DNA from: an uncultured Clostridia bacterium
Lineage (GTDB): Bacteria; Bacillota; Clostridia; Christensenellales; Borkfalkiaceae
Length of the DNA stretch: 64,000 nucleotides
Assembly (NCBI GenBank): GCA_934278995.1
Contig: CAKQWM010000006.1
Coordinates: forward strand, 58,377-122,376
Reading direction: 5' to 3'
Shown: positions 17,601 to 24,413 of the stretch, piece by piece
How the letters are laid out: the number at the start of each line of letters is the position of its first letter
Position numbering within the stretch: the first letter of the stretch is position 1
Program-made: the position numbers and the translations under genes
Notes under the pieces: generated by a model
The model's database searches: none
Told to the model about the DNA's origin: nothing
What the model saw: only the letters and a program-made list of their open reading frames with translations

Positions 17601-19033
17601 CCATAGAACGTACCGCTACCGATATAAGTCACGCTGTCGGGGATGGTTACGCTTGTTAAACTGCTGCAATCACGGAACGCATAATTACCGATAGAAGTAA
17701 CGTAATCGGGGATTATTATTTCGGAAACGGTTTTATCCTTTATGCCCGTTATATTACATTTGTCAACGGAAGAATAAAAGTCAAAGTTTGACATTTCGTC
17801 TTTAACTTTAAATTTTGCTGTTACGTTATTTTCAATTGTGAACGTATATTCTTTTGCAATAGAAAGTAATTTTTCCCCGCTGTACCACCCGACAAATTCG
17901 CAACCCAGATACTCGGTCGCAACGCTTGTTATATTGCTTCCGTATTTTTTAGTAGTCGCGTTTGTTATTTCGCCGTAATAAGTATCCGCGTTTGACAGGG
18001 TATAGGTGTTTCTCGTGTAATATACTTTTAAAACAAGGCTTCCATTGCCGAAAACGTTTCCTCTTAAAATACTATTATTTTCATAAAACGTAAAATGGTC
18101 GTACGTTTTTATTTCAGCCGTTGCGGTAGTGTCGGTGGTTCCTTGTAAATTTTTTGTTTCATATAAGGTATAATTATTATCTTCAAGATTTTCCAGATAA
18201 TATTCGACTTTATACGCCGTGTCGGTATTTGCCGACCAATTCGCCGTTATATAGGTATCTTTAATTATCGGCTGAGAAAAGTCGTAACTCCAACTTATGA
18301 ATGTATAGCCCTCTTTTGTCGTTACGGGTTCGGGAATGACAGTGTCCTCTTCTACCGTCTGACTGTTTACCGCCGTTCCGCCGTTTGCGTTGAACGAAAC
18401 TGTGTAAAGCGGTCTTCGACGAATAGTAACCTCAAACACCGCTTTCGGTTCGTCGTTTAAAAGTTCGGTGACGTAAACCTTATTGTCGCCGACTATCAGC
18501 GCAATCGTTTTGGTATCTATCTTTTTATTACCGTAAATATCAAAGGATACGAAGTATTTTATCAAGCCCGAATATTCGACCTCGTTTATAAATGAAAACG
18601 TTTCCGTGTCGTTGCTCACTTTGCCGTAAACCTTATCGCCGTTTACCGAAAGCGTCTTAAACGACATTTTGCTTGCGAGTTTACTTCCCGCGTCCGTAAT
18701 AGTATTTGTTGCGGTGCAACCTTTACGGTTGCAACGCGCGGTTTTAGTTCCGTCCTTTTCATACGTCGCGTTATTGTCGGAAATGTAGTTAGTAAACTCG
18801 TGTCCGAGCGGGGAGCCGTAGTCAAAGGTTTCCGTGCCTTTTTCCCCGCACTCGCAAGAGTAATAATACTTCGCTTTTTCGGTACAAGTTGCCTTTGAGC
18901 ATAAATACTCATTTGTGGCGGTTTCCGCCGTAAAAGCGTGCGGATGCTTGGTTTTATCGTTGCAACCTAAGATAAACAGCGATGCCGACAATAAAAACGT
19001 CAAGCATAAACTAAACAATAAAAACTTTCTCAC
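11618..19033 (-). CDS. Giant BspA-type leucine-rich-repeat lipoprotein
   Basis: A 2,471-residue surface protein. Residues 1-24 form a lipoprotein signal ending in ILGC (lipid on C24). Next come a Cys module (ATCTEKAKYYYSCECGEKG), an InlB-type B-repeat near 200-265 (SFNANGGTAVNSQTV), and a MucBP-like segment (YKVEYYLENLEDNNYTLYE). The rest is a long array of about 23-residue LRR_5 units of the type GCSGLTSVTIPDSVTSIGxxAF. Interspersed are seven copies of a ~75-residue insert beginning LESITLPFVGASKTA, three of an AGWCGI/GGKKVEGDL insert, and two of a KTSKGIRYVDTWVI insert. Such proteins act in adhesion or glycan contact; the ligand is unknown. GTG start at 19033 follows GGAGGAAT. Two internal DNA blocks are duplicated without change, so assembly collapse or recent expansion is possible. 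Confidence 0.9.
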   Translation of the reverse strand: MRKFLLFSLCLTFLLSASLFILGCNDKTKHPHAFTAETATNEYLCSKATCTEKAKYYYSCECGEKGTETFDYGSPLGHEFTNYISDNNATYEKDGTKTARCNRKGCTATNTITDAGSKLASKMSFKTLSVNGDKVYGKVSNDTETFSFINEVEYSGLIKYFVSFDIYGNKKIDTKTIALIVGDNKVYVTELLNDEPKAVFEVTIRRRPLYTVSFNANGGTAVNSQTVEEDTVIPEPVTTKEGYTFISWSYDFSQPIIKDTYITANWSANTDTAYKVEYYLENLEDNNYTLYETKNLQGTTDTTATAEIKTYDHFTFYENNSILRGNVFGNGSLVLKVYYTRNTYTLSNADTYYGEITNATTKKYGSNITSVATEYLGCEFVGWYSGEKLLSIAKEYTFTIENNVTAKFKVKDEMSNFDFYSSVDKCNITGIKDKTVSEIIIPDYVTSIGNYAFRDCSSLTSVTIPDSVTYIGSGTFYGCDSLASITLPFVGASKTANRGYDEVFGHIFGYRTTSSSSSVSGATYQYSYGSKYYHYYIPTSLKTIILSDSVTSIGERAFYNCSGLTSVTIPDSVTSIGEWAFSDCSGLTSIYYTGDIAGWCGIKRLHGVTSYSCTLYIGGKKVEGDLVIPNGVTSISESAFRGCSGLTSVTIGNSVTTIGSAAFWGCTGLTSVTIGNGVTSIGSAAFYNCIGLTSVTIPDSVTSIGNYAFYNCSGLTSVTIPNSVTSIGSFAFYDCGKLTSVIWNAENCTTAGSYSSPIFTNCSKLINVTIGENVKIIPSYAFYNCSGLTSVTIPDSVTSIGNSAFYNCSGLTSVTIGSDVTSIGSGAFSGCSGLTNLTIPDSVTSIGEYAFSGCSGLTSVTIPDSVTSIGEYAFRGCNSLESITLPFVGASKTASDGYDEVFGYIFGYTTTSNSSSVSGATYQYSNDSNYYHYYIPANLKTVILSDSVTSIANSAFRGCNSLESITLPFVGASKTANSGYDEVFGYIFGYMTTSSSSSDSGATYQRYYNGKYYHYYIPASLKKVILSGSVTSIGGYAYYNCSRLTSVTVPDSVTSIGSYAFNGCSGLTSVTIGNSVTSIGNYAFEGCNGLTSVTIPDSVTSIGRYAFEGCDKLIKTSKGIRYVDTWVIGVVNSTLTTAEIKDGTKGITSFAFYDCSGLTIIHYNGDVAGWCGITGLSNVMSSSRTLYIGGKKVEGDLVIPDSVTSIGERAFYDCSGLTSVTIPDSVTYIGESAFSGCSGLTSVTIPDSVTSIGEWAFSGCSGLTSVTIPNSVTSIGSSAFSGCSGLTSVTIPNSVTSIGSSAFGYCIGLTSVTIPDSVTSIDDYAFEGCDKLVEVINKSDLNIIKGGSNNGYIAYYALNVKKGEASDIVNKEGYLFYTYDNVNYLLAYVGANTDLTLPADYNGQNYNIYKYAFSYCIGLTSVTIGNGVTSIGNNAFNSCSGLTSVAIPDSVTSIGIGAFEGCNGLTSVTIPDSVTSIDDYTFYNCSGLTSVTIGNSVTSIGRSAFGGCNSLESITLPFVGASKTANNGYDEVFGYIFGYTTTSNSSSVSGATYQYSNDSNYYHYYIPANLKTVILSDSVTSIANSAFRGCNSLESITLPFVGASKTANNGYDEVFGYIFGYTTTSSSSSVSGATYQYNYGSKYYHYYIPTSLKTVILSDSVTSIGEWAFYNCSGLTSVTVGNGVTSIDDYTFYNCSGLTSVTIPDSVASIGSGAFNSCSGLTSVTIPDSVTSIGNRAFYNCSGLTSATIGNGVTSIGSEAFRGCNSLESITLPFVGASKTARDGYDEVFGYIFGYEKTTSSPSVSDATYQYRNGSNCYYYYIPASLKTVILSDSVTSIGNQAFYRCYRLTSATIPDSVTSIGSHAFEGCGGLTSITIGNGVTSIGDSAFESCGGLTSIYYTGDVAGWCGITGLGNVTSFSRTLYIGGKKVEGDLVIPNNVTSIGEYAFRGCSGLTSVTIPDSVTSIGERAFYNCDGLTDVTIGNGVTSVGKYAFYNCSGLTSVTIGNGVTSIGSEAFYGCSSLESITLPFVGASKTANSGYDEVFGYIFGYMTTSSSSSDSGATYQRYYNGKYYHYYIPASLKKVILSGSVTSIGGYAFYNCSGLTSITIPDSVTSIGEWAFSYCSGLTSVTIGNGVTSIGERAFYNCSGLTSVTIPDSVTSIGERAFYNCSGLTSVTIPDSVTSIGSEAFSGTAWYNNQSDGLVYAGIVAYQYKGTMPNNTTIVIKEGTISIADSAFGGCSGLTSITIPNSVTSIGSDAFFACSGLTSVTIPDSVTSIGSAAFDYCDKLIKTSKGIRYVDTWVIDVVNRTLTTAEIKGDTKGIASYAFSYCSGLTSVAIPDSVTSIGEWAFSYCSELTSVTIGNSVTSIDDYAFYNCSGLTSVTIGNSVTSIGSSAFYNCSKLKTVYYKGAAEQWGNISIGSYNSNLTGATRYYYSESEPSLNSDGTDYAGNYWHYDTDGVTPVIWKKKN
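12739..12958 (-). repeat. Exact 220-base internal duplication of the LRR gene, copy 1
   Basis: Identical by eye to 15922-16141 (copy 2). Both contain a whole LESITLPFVGASKTA-type insert module and the end of the preceding LRR. Confidence 0.8.
14209..14454 (-). repeat. Second internal duplicated block of the LRR gene, copy 1
   Basis: Reads the same as 16102-16347 over 246 bases and overlaps a different pair of insert modules (those ending in NSNYYHYYIPANLKTVILSD). The offset of 1,893 is also a multiple of three. Confidence 0.7.
15922..16141 (-). repeat. Exact 220-base internal duplication of the LRR gene, copy 2
   Basis: Partner of 12739-12958, about 3.2 kb away and in the same orientation, so unequal recombination would keep the reading frame (offset 3,183 = 3 x 1,061). 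Confidence 0.8.
16102..16347 (-). repeat. Second internal duplicated block of the LRR gene, copy 2
   Basis: Partner of 14209-14454. It overlaps the end of the 15922-16141 block, so this part of the gene has been the source or target of more than one copying event. Confidence 0.7.
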
Positions 19034-19445
19034 TTAGTTATTCCTCCGTTAAATAATAAAAATTAGTCACTACCTTGGCACGTATAGGGTGCCGAAAATA
19101 ATTCTTCACTTTTAAAAACGCCTCTTTTAAAACCCGATGACGCGCCGTAACGTTAACCGTAACGTTATCCGTATTGATTAAAAAATTTTTTATACGCGCA
19201 AAAATATACGCTATTGCTGAGTATATACTCTTTTAAAACCGTATTAAATAACGTTACGACACTATTATATCACTTAAAAAACACAATTGCAACCGTTTAA
19301 CGTGAATAAATTTTCCGTCGCCGCCGAGGGGATATACGTTTTGGCAGGCAATGTAAAAAATATCGGCGGATTTTTTCGGCGGCGCTTAGTATAAAAAAGG
19401 GGGCGGGCGCATAAATTAAATCAGAAACTTTAAGCGAGGTAAAAT
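19034..19445. other. Divergent intergenic region with a long LRR-gene leader
   Basis: A 412-base gap. The minus-strand promoter at 19264-19292 predicts a leader of about 224 bases before the LRR start. That leader contains GGCAC/GTGCC (around 19085) and palindromic AACGTTA/TAACGTT pieces. No known riboswitch is recognised. No plus-strand promoter for the next gene is obvious. Confidence 0.5.
19264..19292 (-). promoter_or_regulatory. Promoter of the giant LRR gene
   Basis: Minus strand: TTGCAA (19287-19292), 17-bp spacer, TATAAT (19264-19269). Predicted start near 19257. Confidence 0.75.
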
Positions 19446-20306
19446 ATGTCAAGTCAGGATTACGCGGAAATGATAGAAATCCCCGTAAACAGTTGTCGGG
19501 TATTAACGGAAAAACCGCCGAAAAAGCAGGAAACAAAACGCTTTTTTAAGCCCGTAAACCTTTTTTCGGTTTTTAAGAAAAAGAACAAAAACGATTTTGT
19601 AACCGATTCTACCGGCGTTTTAAACGACGCTTTATCCGACAGCGCCGAAAGTTTTTCTAACCCCGACGGGCTTTCAAAAACGCCGTATGAAGATAAGTCG
19701 GACGAAAAAAAGTCGTATGAAAATAATTCATACGATAATAATTCCGACGAAGAAAATTCGGACGAAGCAAGTTTAAAACCCGAAAATAGCAGAATAAAAA
19801 AGCAAAACAAAATAAAATTCGATCTGATATCCTTTCAGGTCGCGGCGATTTTCGTTTTGGTTATCGGCATTTTATTAACCAACGTTTTCTGGAAGGACAG
19901 CGGTATAAATAATCTTTTCAAATCGGTTTTCGCAAGCGACGGGGAAGTCGTAGATGATAAAAAATACGACGCTTATCAGGCTTTCGCACCGTCGCAAAAC
20001 GAAATAGCAATCGAAAACGGCGTTATGTCGATAGATAAAAAAGGCGCCGTGTATAGTCCGGCGGAAGGCGAGGCGGAATCGGTTAAGTTCGACGAAAAAT
20101 ACACTATCGTGATAAGGCACGGCAAAAACTACAAAACCGTGATAACTGGCGCCGACTATTGTTACGTAAAAAAGGGCGACAAGGTTTTCACTTCGACGCC
20201 CGTATGTTATTCTAAAGACGGCGGGGTAGAGGTTTCCATGTACGACGGCGACGCTTTAATTAAAAACTACGTCGTAAAAGACGGAAAAATCGTATGGCAA
20301 AAATAA
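19446..20306 (+). CDS. SpoIVFA-like membrane protein with degenerate M23 domain
   Basis: A 286-residue protein. Residues 1-125 are highly charged and Ser/Asn/Asp-rich (cytoplasmic, low complexity), 127-148 form one membrane helix (SFQVAAIFVLVIGILLTNVF), and residues ~198-286 resemble a LytM/M23 fold (SPAEGEAESVKF, IVIRHGKNYKTVI, VKKGDKVF) without the metal-binding His/Asp set. This is the architecture of SpoIVFA, the partner that holds the intramembrane protease SpoIVFB in check during sporulation. The neighbouring gene overlaps by 13 bases and is a SpoIVFB-like protease, which strongly supports the call. In Bacillus the target is pro-sigma K; no sigK is in this window, so the substrate here is unknown. 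Confidence 0.75.
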   Translation: MSSQDYAEMIEIPVNSCRVLTEKPPKKQETKRFFKPVNLFSVFKKKNKNDFVTDSTGVLNDALSDSAESFSNPDGLSKTPYEDKSDEKKSYENNSYDNNSDEENSDEASLKPENSRIKKQNKIKFDLISFQVAAIFVLVIGILLTNVFWKDSGINNLFKSVFASDGEVVDDKKYDAYQAFAPSQNEIAIENGVMSIDKKGAVYSPAEGEAESVKFDEKYTIVIRHGKNYKTVITGADYCYVKKGDKVFTSTPVCYSKDGGVEVSMYDGDALIKNYVVKDGKIVWQK

Positions 20307-21148
20307 AATTTATTATTCATCCGCTGTTTTTGGCATTCGGAATATACTTTGCTTTCCAAGGCAAAGTATTTTCTTTTTTAATCTTTACGCTGTCGGCGGT
20401 AGTGCATGAAATGGGACATTCTCTCGTTGCGTCAAGGTTCGGTTACGAATTAAAACGCATCGTTTTAATGCCTTACGGCGCGGTAATTTACGGAAATTCT
20501 GACGATATGCCGTATCGGGACGAAGCGATAATCGCGCTTTCGGGACCTTTTGTCAGCCTTGCGGCGGCGGTATTGTTCGTGTCGCTGTGGTGGCTCGTAC
20601 CCGATTTGTATCCTTATACCGAAATCTGCGTTCTGGCAAATTTAACCATCGCGTCGGTTAATCTTCTGCCCGCTTATCCTCTTGACGGCGGAAGGGTTAT
20701 GCTGTCGATGCTTTCATGCTTTTTAAAGCGAAAAACCGCGGTAAAAATCGTCAAGGCGGCGGGCATAGTTTTTTCAGTAATAATTTTCGCGCTGTTTATC
20801 CGCTCGGTCGTGCTGAAAACGCCTAATTTATCCATACTGTTTTTTGCGGGGTTTATAATTTTCGGCAACCTTTTTGTTTCGAGAAATTTACGGTACGAAA
20901 AAATTAAAGCCTATTTTACGCTCGGCAATTTAAAGAGAGGAAAGAAGGTGAATCTTCTTGCCGTAAACAGCGACGTTACCGTCAAGGGTTTAAAAGAAAA
21001 ATATCGCTATGGAGAACTTACTACGTGCTATATATACGACCGTAATAATAGACGCGTGTTAACACTTTATCCGGAGGACGTAATTAAAATAATTTCCTCC
21101 GAAAAACTTTACGATAAGGTAACCGACGTTTACAAAAACAGCCGATAA
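20294..21148 (+). CDS. spoIVFB: SpoIVFB-like site-2 intramembrane metalloprotease (M50)
   Basis: A 284-residue membrane protein. Zinc-binding HEMGH lies at residues 38-42 inside a predicted helix, and the third ligand D131 in NLLPAYPLDGGR. About six hydrophobic segments precede a soluble C-terminal part (from ~215) of CBS-like length. Site-2 proteases of this group cut membrane-tethered sigma factors; with the SpoIVFA-like gene overlapping upstream, a sporulation role is the simplest reading. The ATG start lies within the last codons of the upstream gene, so the genes are translationally coupled. The final codons and stop (KNSR-stop) lie inside the first copy of a ~92-base tandem repeat, which means the C-terminus has been shaped by the repeat. 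Confidence 0.88.
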   Translation: MAKIKFIIHPLFLAFGIYFAFQGKVFSFLIFTLSAVVHEMGHSLVASRFGYELKRIVLMPYGAVIYGNSDDMPYRDEAIIALSGPFVSLAAAVLFVSLWWLVPDLYPYTEICVLANLTIASVNLLPAYPLDGGRVMLSMLSCFLKRKTAVKIVKAAGIVFSVIIFALFIRSVVLKTPNLSILFFAGFIIFGNLFVSRNLRYEKIKAYFTLGNLKRGKKVNLLAVNSDVTVKGLKEKYRYGELTTCYIYDRNNRRVLTLYPEDVIKIISSEKLYDKVTDVYKNSR

Positions 21149-21355
21149 CGGGCTTATAGGCTCGTTTATTAAAAAAAACAAGCAATTTATCGCCGCCCCG
21201 CTACGTAAAAGCGCGATAAAAACTTATAAAAACAGCCGATAACGGGCTTATAGGCAGATTTATTAAAAAACAAGCAATTTATCGCCCCGCTACGTAAAAG
21301 CGCAATAAAAACTAACAAAAACAGCCGATAACGGGCTTATAAGGGTATATATTAA
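21134..21355 (+). repeat. Tandem repeat (2.4 units of ~90 bases) containing the dispersed palindrome
   Basis: Three starts of AAAAACAGCCGATAACGGGC at 21134, about 21227 and about 21317. The first two full units also share AAGCAATTTATCGCC and CCCGCTACGTAAAAGCGC. The first unit begins inside the spoIVFB coding sequence. Confidence 0.85.
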
Positions 21356-21396
21356 AAAAATACGGCGCCTTAAAACAAGGAACCGTATTTTTTATT
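21355..21396. terminator. Bidirectional terminator between spoIVFB and the LuxR-type gene
   Basis: AATACGG pairs with CCGTATT, with an inner CCTT/AAGG helix. It is flanked by an A tract on one side and a T tract on the other, which suits two convergent genes. Confidence 0.7.
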
Positions 21397-21412
21397 TGTA
21401 GTTTAGTTATTT

Positions 21413-23032
21413 TTAAAGGGTTTCTTCGCTCTCCTGTTTTAAAAGGAGGGCGTAACGAAGCATTTGTTTTCTTGACGAAACGCCGAGTTTACCGAGTATA
21501 TTATGGTTATGGTATTTAAGCGTACCTTTCTGAATACGGCAAATATCCATAATTTCGTCGGCGTCTTTGCCGTCGAGATACAACTGAAAAATAGTTTTTT
21601 CTGTTTTGGTAAGCGTCGTAAGCCCGATTTTAAACATCTCGTAATCGTCGGGGGATATTTCGTTTTTGCGCGAATATTTAAGTTTTTCGATATCGGCTTG
21701 ATTTTGTTCTATAAGATCGCCTTGCTCGTCGCATCTCGTGCGTAATTTTTCCGTTTCCTCTTCGTGAAGCCTGTCTTGCTCGGCAAGGAAGGCGAACAAA
21801 TCGTCGATTTCTATAAACGCCGACTTGGCGTTTTTGTGTTCCTTGCTATGTATCTGTTCGATGCCCTTTAACAGGGGGGAAAGGAATCTGTTACTGAAAA
21901 AGACCGAAACTATGACCGTCGCGCCGACGAGCAGAAGAACGAGCGAAACTACCGAAAAAACGTTGTTTGCAATCGCTCTGTCGTACTCGCTTTTAGGGTA
22001 AGCGACCGTAAGGATATAATCGTCGTCACAAATTTTGACGGGTTGAATTTTCGCAACGTAAGAAGAATCCTGATCGACGGAAGTAAGCGAAACTATACCG
22101 TTTCCTAAATTATCGACGTTAAACTCACCGCGCGGGGGCAGATAATATCCGCCGTAAACGCCCGCCGAAAACCCGTCGTCAGACTTTAAAACGTCGGTTT
22201 TCCCGGGAAAAAGCATACAGGTTAAGTGATCGAGTTGAGAGGGCTGAGCAAAATGTGATTTAAAATAAAGTTCCGAAATTTCAAACCCGCAAAACCCGTA
22301 AACAACGTTATCGTTGCCTACCATAGGCACTATAAAACTCAAAACTTTTTCCGAAGTCCCCGTTAAAACCGAAATACTCGTCAAAAATGGTTTTCTGTCG
22401 ATAGGGGGTTTAACGCGTTCCGTAAACTTATCGTAATCGGCTATTTCGTCGGCTCTAAATTCCTGTCGCCACTTACGGTGAGGCTCTATACCGCGCTTTT
22501 CCGCAAGTTGGGTTATTCCTCTGAATAAAAGCAATCTTTCGTCGGTTTTGTCTATCGAATAGCGTTGAAGATACACGCCGCTTTTCGACATATAAGATTG
22601 CGGGTTAGACGTTTTTACCGTGCTGTTCATAAGGAAAAACGCGCCCGAGCAGTCTGTTTTCATAAGTTCCTGACCGAGTTTATCGAAAAGTTTGTCGTGT
22701 AATTCCATCGTAGTCACGACGTCATCGTTAAGATCCTCGAAAGGCATTCTTTTCGACATTAAAAACTCGTCCGTCATTTTGGTAAGGCTTTCCGACAAAG
22801 CGGAACCCATTCTCGACATATCCGAAAAATACCCCGAAACCTGTCTGTCGAAAGTTTTCATCTGAAACGACAGGTTGTTTGACGCCGTTTCATTCGCCGT
22901 CGAAAAATGCCCGAGAAAAAACAGCCCCATGGCAAGGAAGGCGATAACTATGACGGCAAGCGTAAGCATGTAGAAAAACAGTTTACGTCGCATCGGCGTT
23001 TTTTTATTTTTCAGATTTCGTAAAATACCCAT
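21413..23032 (-). CDS. Membrane-bound LuxR-type transcription regulator
   Basis: A 539-residue one-piece sensor/regulator. Two membrane helices (residues 18-40 and 357-379) enclose an extracytoplasmic domain of about 315 residues that resembles dCache-type ligand sensors in size and secondary structure. A coiled coil follows (413-455), then a LuxR/GerE-type helix-turn-helix (472-532; LTKTEKTIFQLYLDGKDADEIM and TLKYHNHNILGKLGVSSR). It has no kinase or receiver domain, so it must act from the membrane. It lies 3 bases behind a solute-binding lipoprotein gene in the same operon, suggesting that the lipoprotein is its ligand-presenting partner. The promoter-proximal TTTCCATACC array could be its target. 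The ligand is unknown. Confidence 0.8.
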   Translation of the reverse strand: MGILRNLKNKKTPMRRKLFFYMLTLAVIVIAFLAMGLFFLGHFSTANETASNNLSFQMKTFDRQVSGYFSDMSRMGSALSESLTKMTDEFLMSKRMPFEDLNDDVVTTMELHDKLFDKLGQELMKTDCSGAFFLMNSTVKTSNPQSYMSKSGVYLQRYSIDKTDERLLLFRGITQLAEKRGIEPHRKWRQEFRADEIADYDKFTERVKPPIDRKPFLTSISVLTGTSEKVLSFIVPMVGNDNVVYGFCGFEISELYFKSHFAQPSQLDHLTCMLFPGKTDVLKSDDGFSAGVYGGYYLPPRGEFNVDNLGNGIVSLTSVDQDSSYVAKIQPVKICDDDYILTVAYPKSEYDRAIANNVFSVVSLVLLLVGATVIVSVFFSNRFLSPLLKGIEQIHSKEHKNAKSAFIEIDDLFAFLAEQDRLHEEETEKLRTRCDEQGDLIEQNQADIEKLKYSRKNEISPDDYEMFKIGLTTLTKTEKTIFQLYLDGKDADEIMDICRIQKGTLKYHNHNILGKLGVSSRKQMLRYALLLKQESEETL

Positions 23033-23035
23033 GGG

Positions 23036-24370
23036 TTATTTCCCCGTGTTTCGGAAAAGTCCGACGATTTCTTCTGTAATATCATCGGCGGTTTTGCCGG
23101 AATCGTATTTGTTTTTAAGATCCGCCTGCAATTTTCTTATACCGTTGTACAAAGCGTAAGTGTTGGGAAAGTAGCCTTTAACGGAAGGCTCCGAGAGGAA
23201 AACGCAGGTATCCCTCGTCGTTTTCATTGCAAGATAGGTTGCTTTAAAACCGTCGTTTTTGAAGGTGTAGCCGGAAAGTTTGTCAAAAGCGCCGTTTCTC
23301 ACGGGCATATAACCCGTTTGAGCCACGAAGTCGAGATTACGCTTTTCTTCAAGAAACCATTTTGCGAAAACCGTCGCCGCCTCGGCTTTTTGTTCGGTGG
23401 TTTTATAAGCGCACAGCCCTACTCCCGCCTGAGTAGCGTATTTTTTATCGCCGTCGGACGAGGGAAGAGGTAAAACTTTAAGTTGCATTTCTTCGGTTTC
23501 GTTATCGGGTGAATAGGTGATGACGTCGTTATAATAAAGCACCGCCGCCGACGAAGATATCCCCGAAGCAGTCTGCCCCCTCATAACCTGAGTGTTCGAG
23601 TACAGATTAGAAACCACTATATGCCCTTTGGCGATAGACGAAGCGAATTTTCTGAACGAAGAAAGCAAAATTTCGTTATCTTTATACCAACCCTTGCCGT
23701 CGTAAAAATCGGTTGCGCCGGCGCTTATGGCGTCGAGTTCCGCCGTCCTCATGACGTAATCGATTGCGCAAAAGGGCTTCCCGCCCGAATACGCGTAATA
23801 TTTTGCGGCGGCGTCAAAAAACCCGTCCCACGTTGCAAGGTCGTTGTAAGTTACACCCGTGGCGTCGGAAAATCTTTTAAAAACCCCGCCCGCCAAAAAT
23901 AAAAGGTGAGTGGATTTTGAAACGGGCAGAACGGCAAGAGAATCGCCTATAGTGCCGTCTGAAACGAAACTATCGACGAAATCTTTAATTTCGTCCGCCG
24001 AGAAGTATTTTTTCCAGTTAAGAACGTTACCGACGCCTATTTCAAGGACGTTCGACGCATGGCAAAAGAAAAGGTCGGGCATAGACGGAACGTCCGTTTT
24101 GCCCTGTTGAATTTTAACTAATTGTTCGCCTATTTGCGAAGCGTTTGAAAAGAAAGCAACGTTTATTATAACGCCTTTTTCTTTGCCGACGGTAGAGTTA
24201 AACTCCTCCACGTATCTGTTCATGGGGGAATCTGCTTGTTCGCCGTAAACGTGGCACATATTAAGCGTTACCGGGTTAGACGGATCGAGAAGGGACCCTT
24301 TTTTATTGCAACCCATAAAAACGAACGTCAAAAGCGAAAAAACAAGTAACGCCGAAATCAATCTTTTCAC
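23036..24370 (-). CDS. Extracellular solute-binding lipoprotein (family 1), without adjacent transporter
   Basis: 444 residues from GTG at 24370, chosen because AAGGAG lies 8 bases upstream and because the protein then begins with a proper lipoprotein signal (VKRLISALLVFSLL...FMGC, lipid on C21). The longer frame to 24454 would add 28 Gly/Asn-rich residues encoded by a tandem repeat and is unlikely. The body matches family 1 sugar-binding proteins (NMCHVYGEQADSPMNRYVEEFN, PDLFFCHASN, ATVFAKWFLEEKRNLDFVAQTGYMPVR). Such proteins normally deliver sugars or oligosaccharides to ABC permeases, but no permease or ATPase gene is next to it. The next gene is a membrane LuxR-type regulator, so a sensing role is plausible. 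Confidence 0.85.
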   Translation of the reverse strand: MKRLISALLVFSLLTFVFMGCNKKGSLLDPSNPVTLNMCHVYGEQADSPMNRYVEEFNSTVGKEKGVIINVAFFSNASQIGEQLVKIQQGKTDVPSMPDLFFCHASNVLEIGVGNVLNWKKYFSADEIKDFVDSFVSDGTIGDSLAVLPVSKSTHLLFLAGGVFKRFSDATGVTYNDLATWDGFFDAAAKYYAYSGGKPFCAIDYVMRTAELDAISAGATDFYDGKGWYKDNEILLSSFRKFASSIAKGHIVVSNLYSNTQVMRGQTASGISSSAAVLYYNDVITYSPDNETEEMQLKVLPLPSSDGDKKYATQAGVGLCAYKTTEQKAEAATVFAKWFLEEKRNLDFVAQTGYMPVRNGAFDKLSGYTFKNDGFKATYLAMKTTRDTCVFLSEPSVKGYFPNTYALYNGIRKLQADLKNKYDSGKTADDITEEIVGLFRNTGK

Positions 24371-24413
24371 GTTGATACTCCTTGAATTATGAAAAATATT
24401 GCCAAAAAATCCG

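Noticed and set aside
11618..19033. Regularly spaced short repeats resembling a CRISPR-like array
   Set aside because: The repeats are in-frame LRR codons (CACTGTC/TATCGGT-type words every ~69 bases) with varying spacing and no cas genes nearby.
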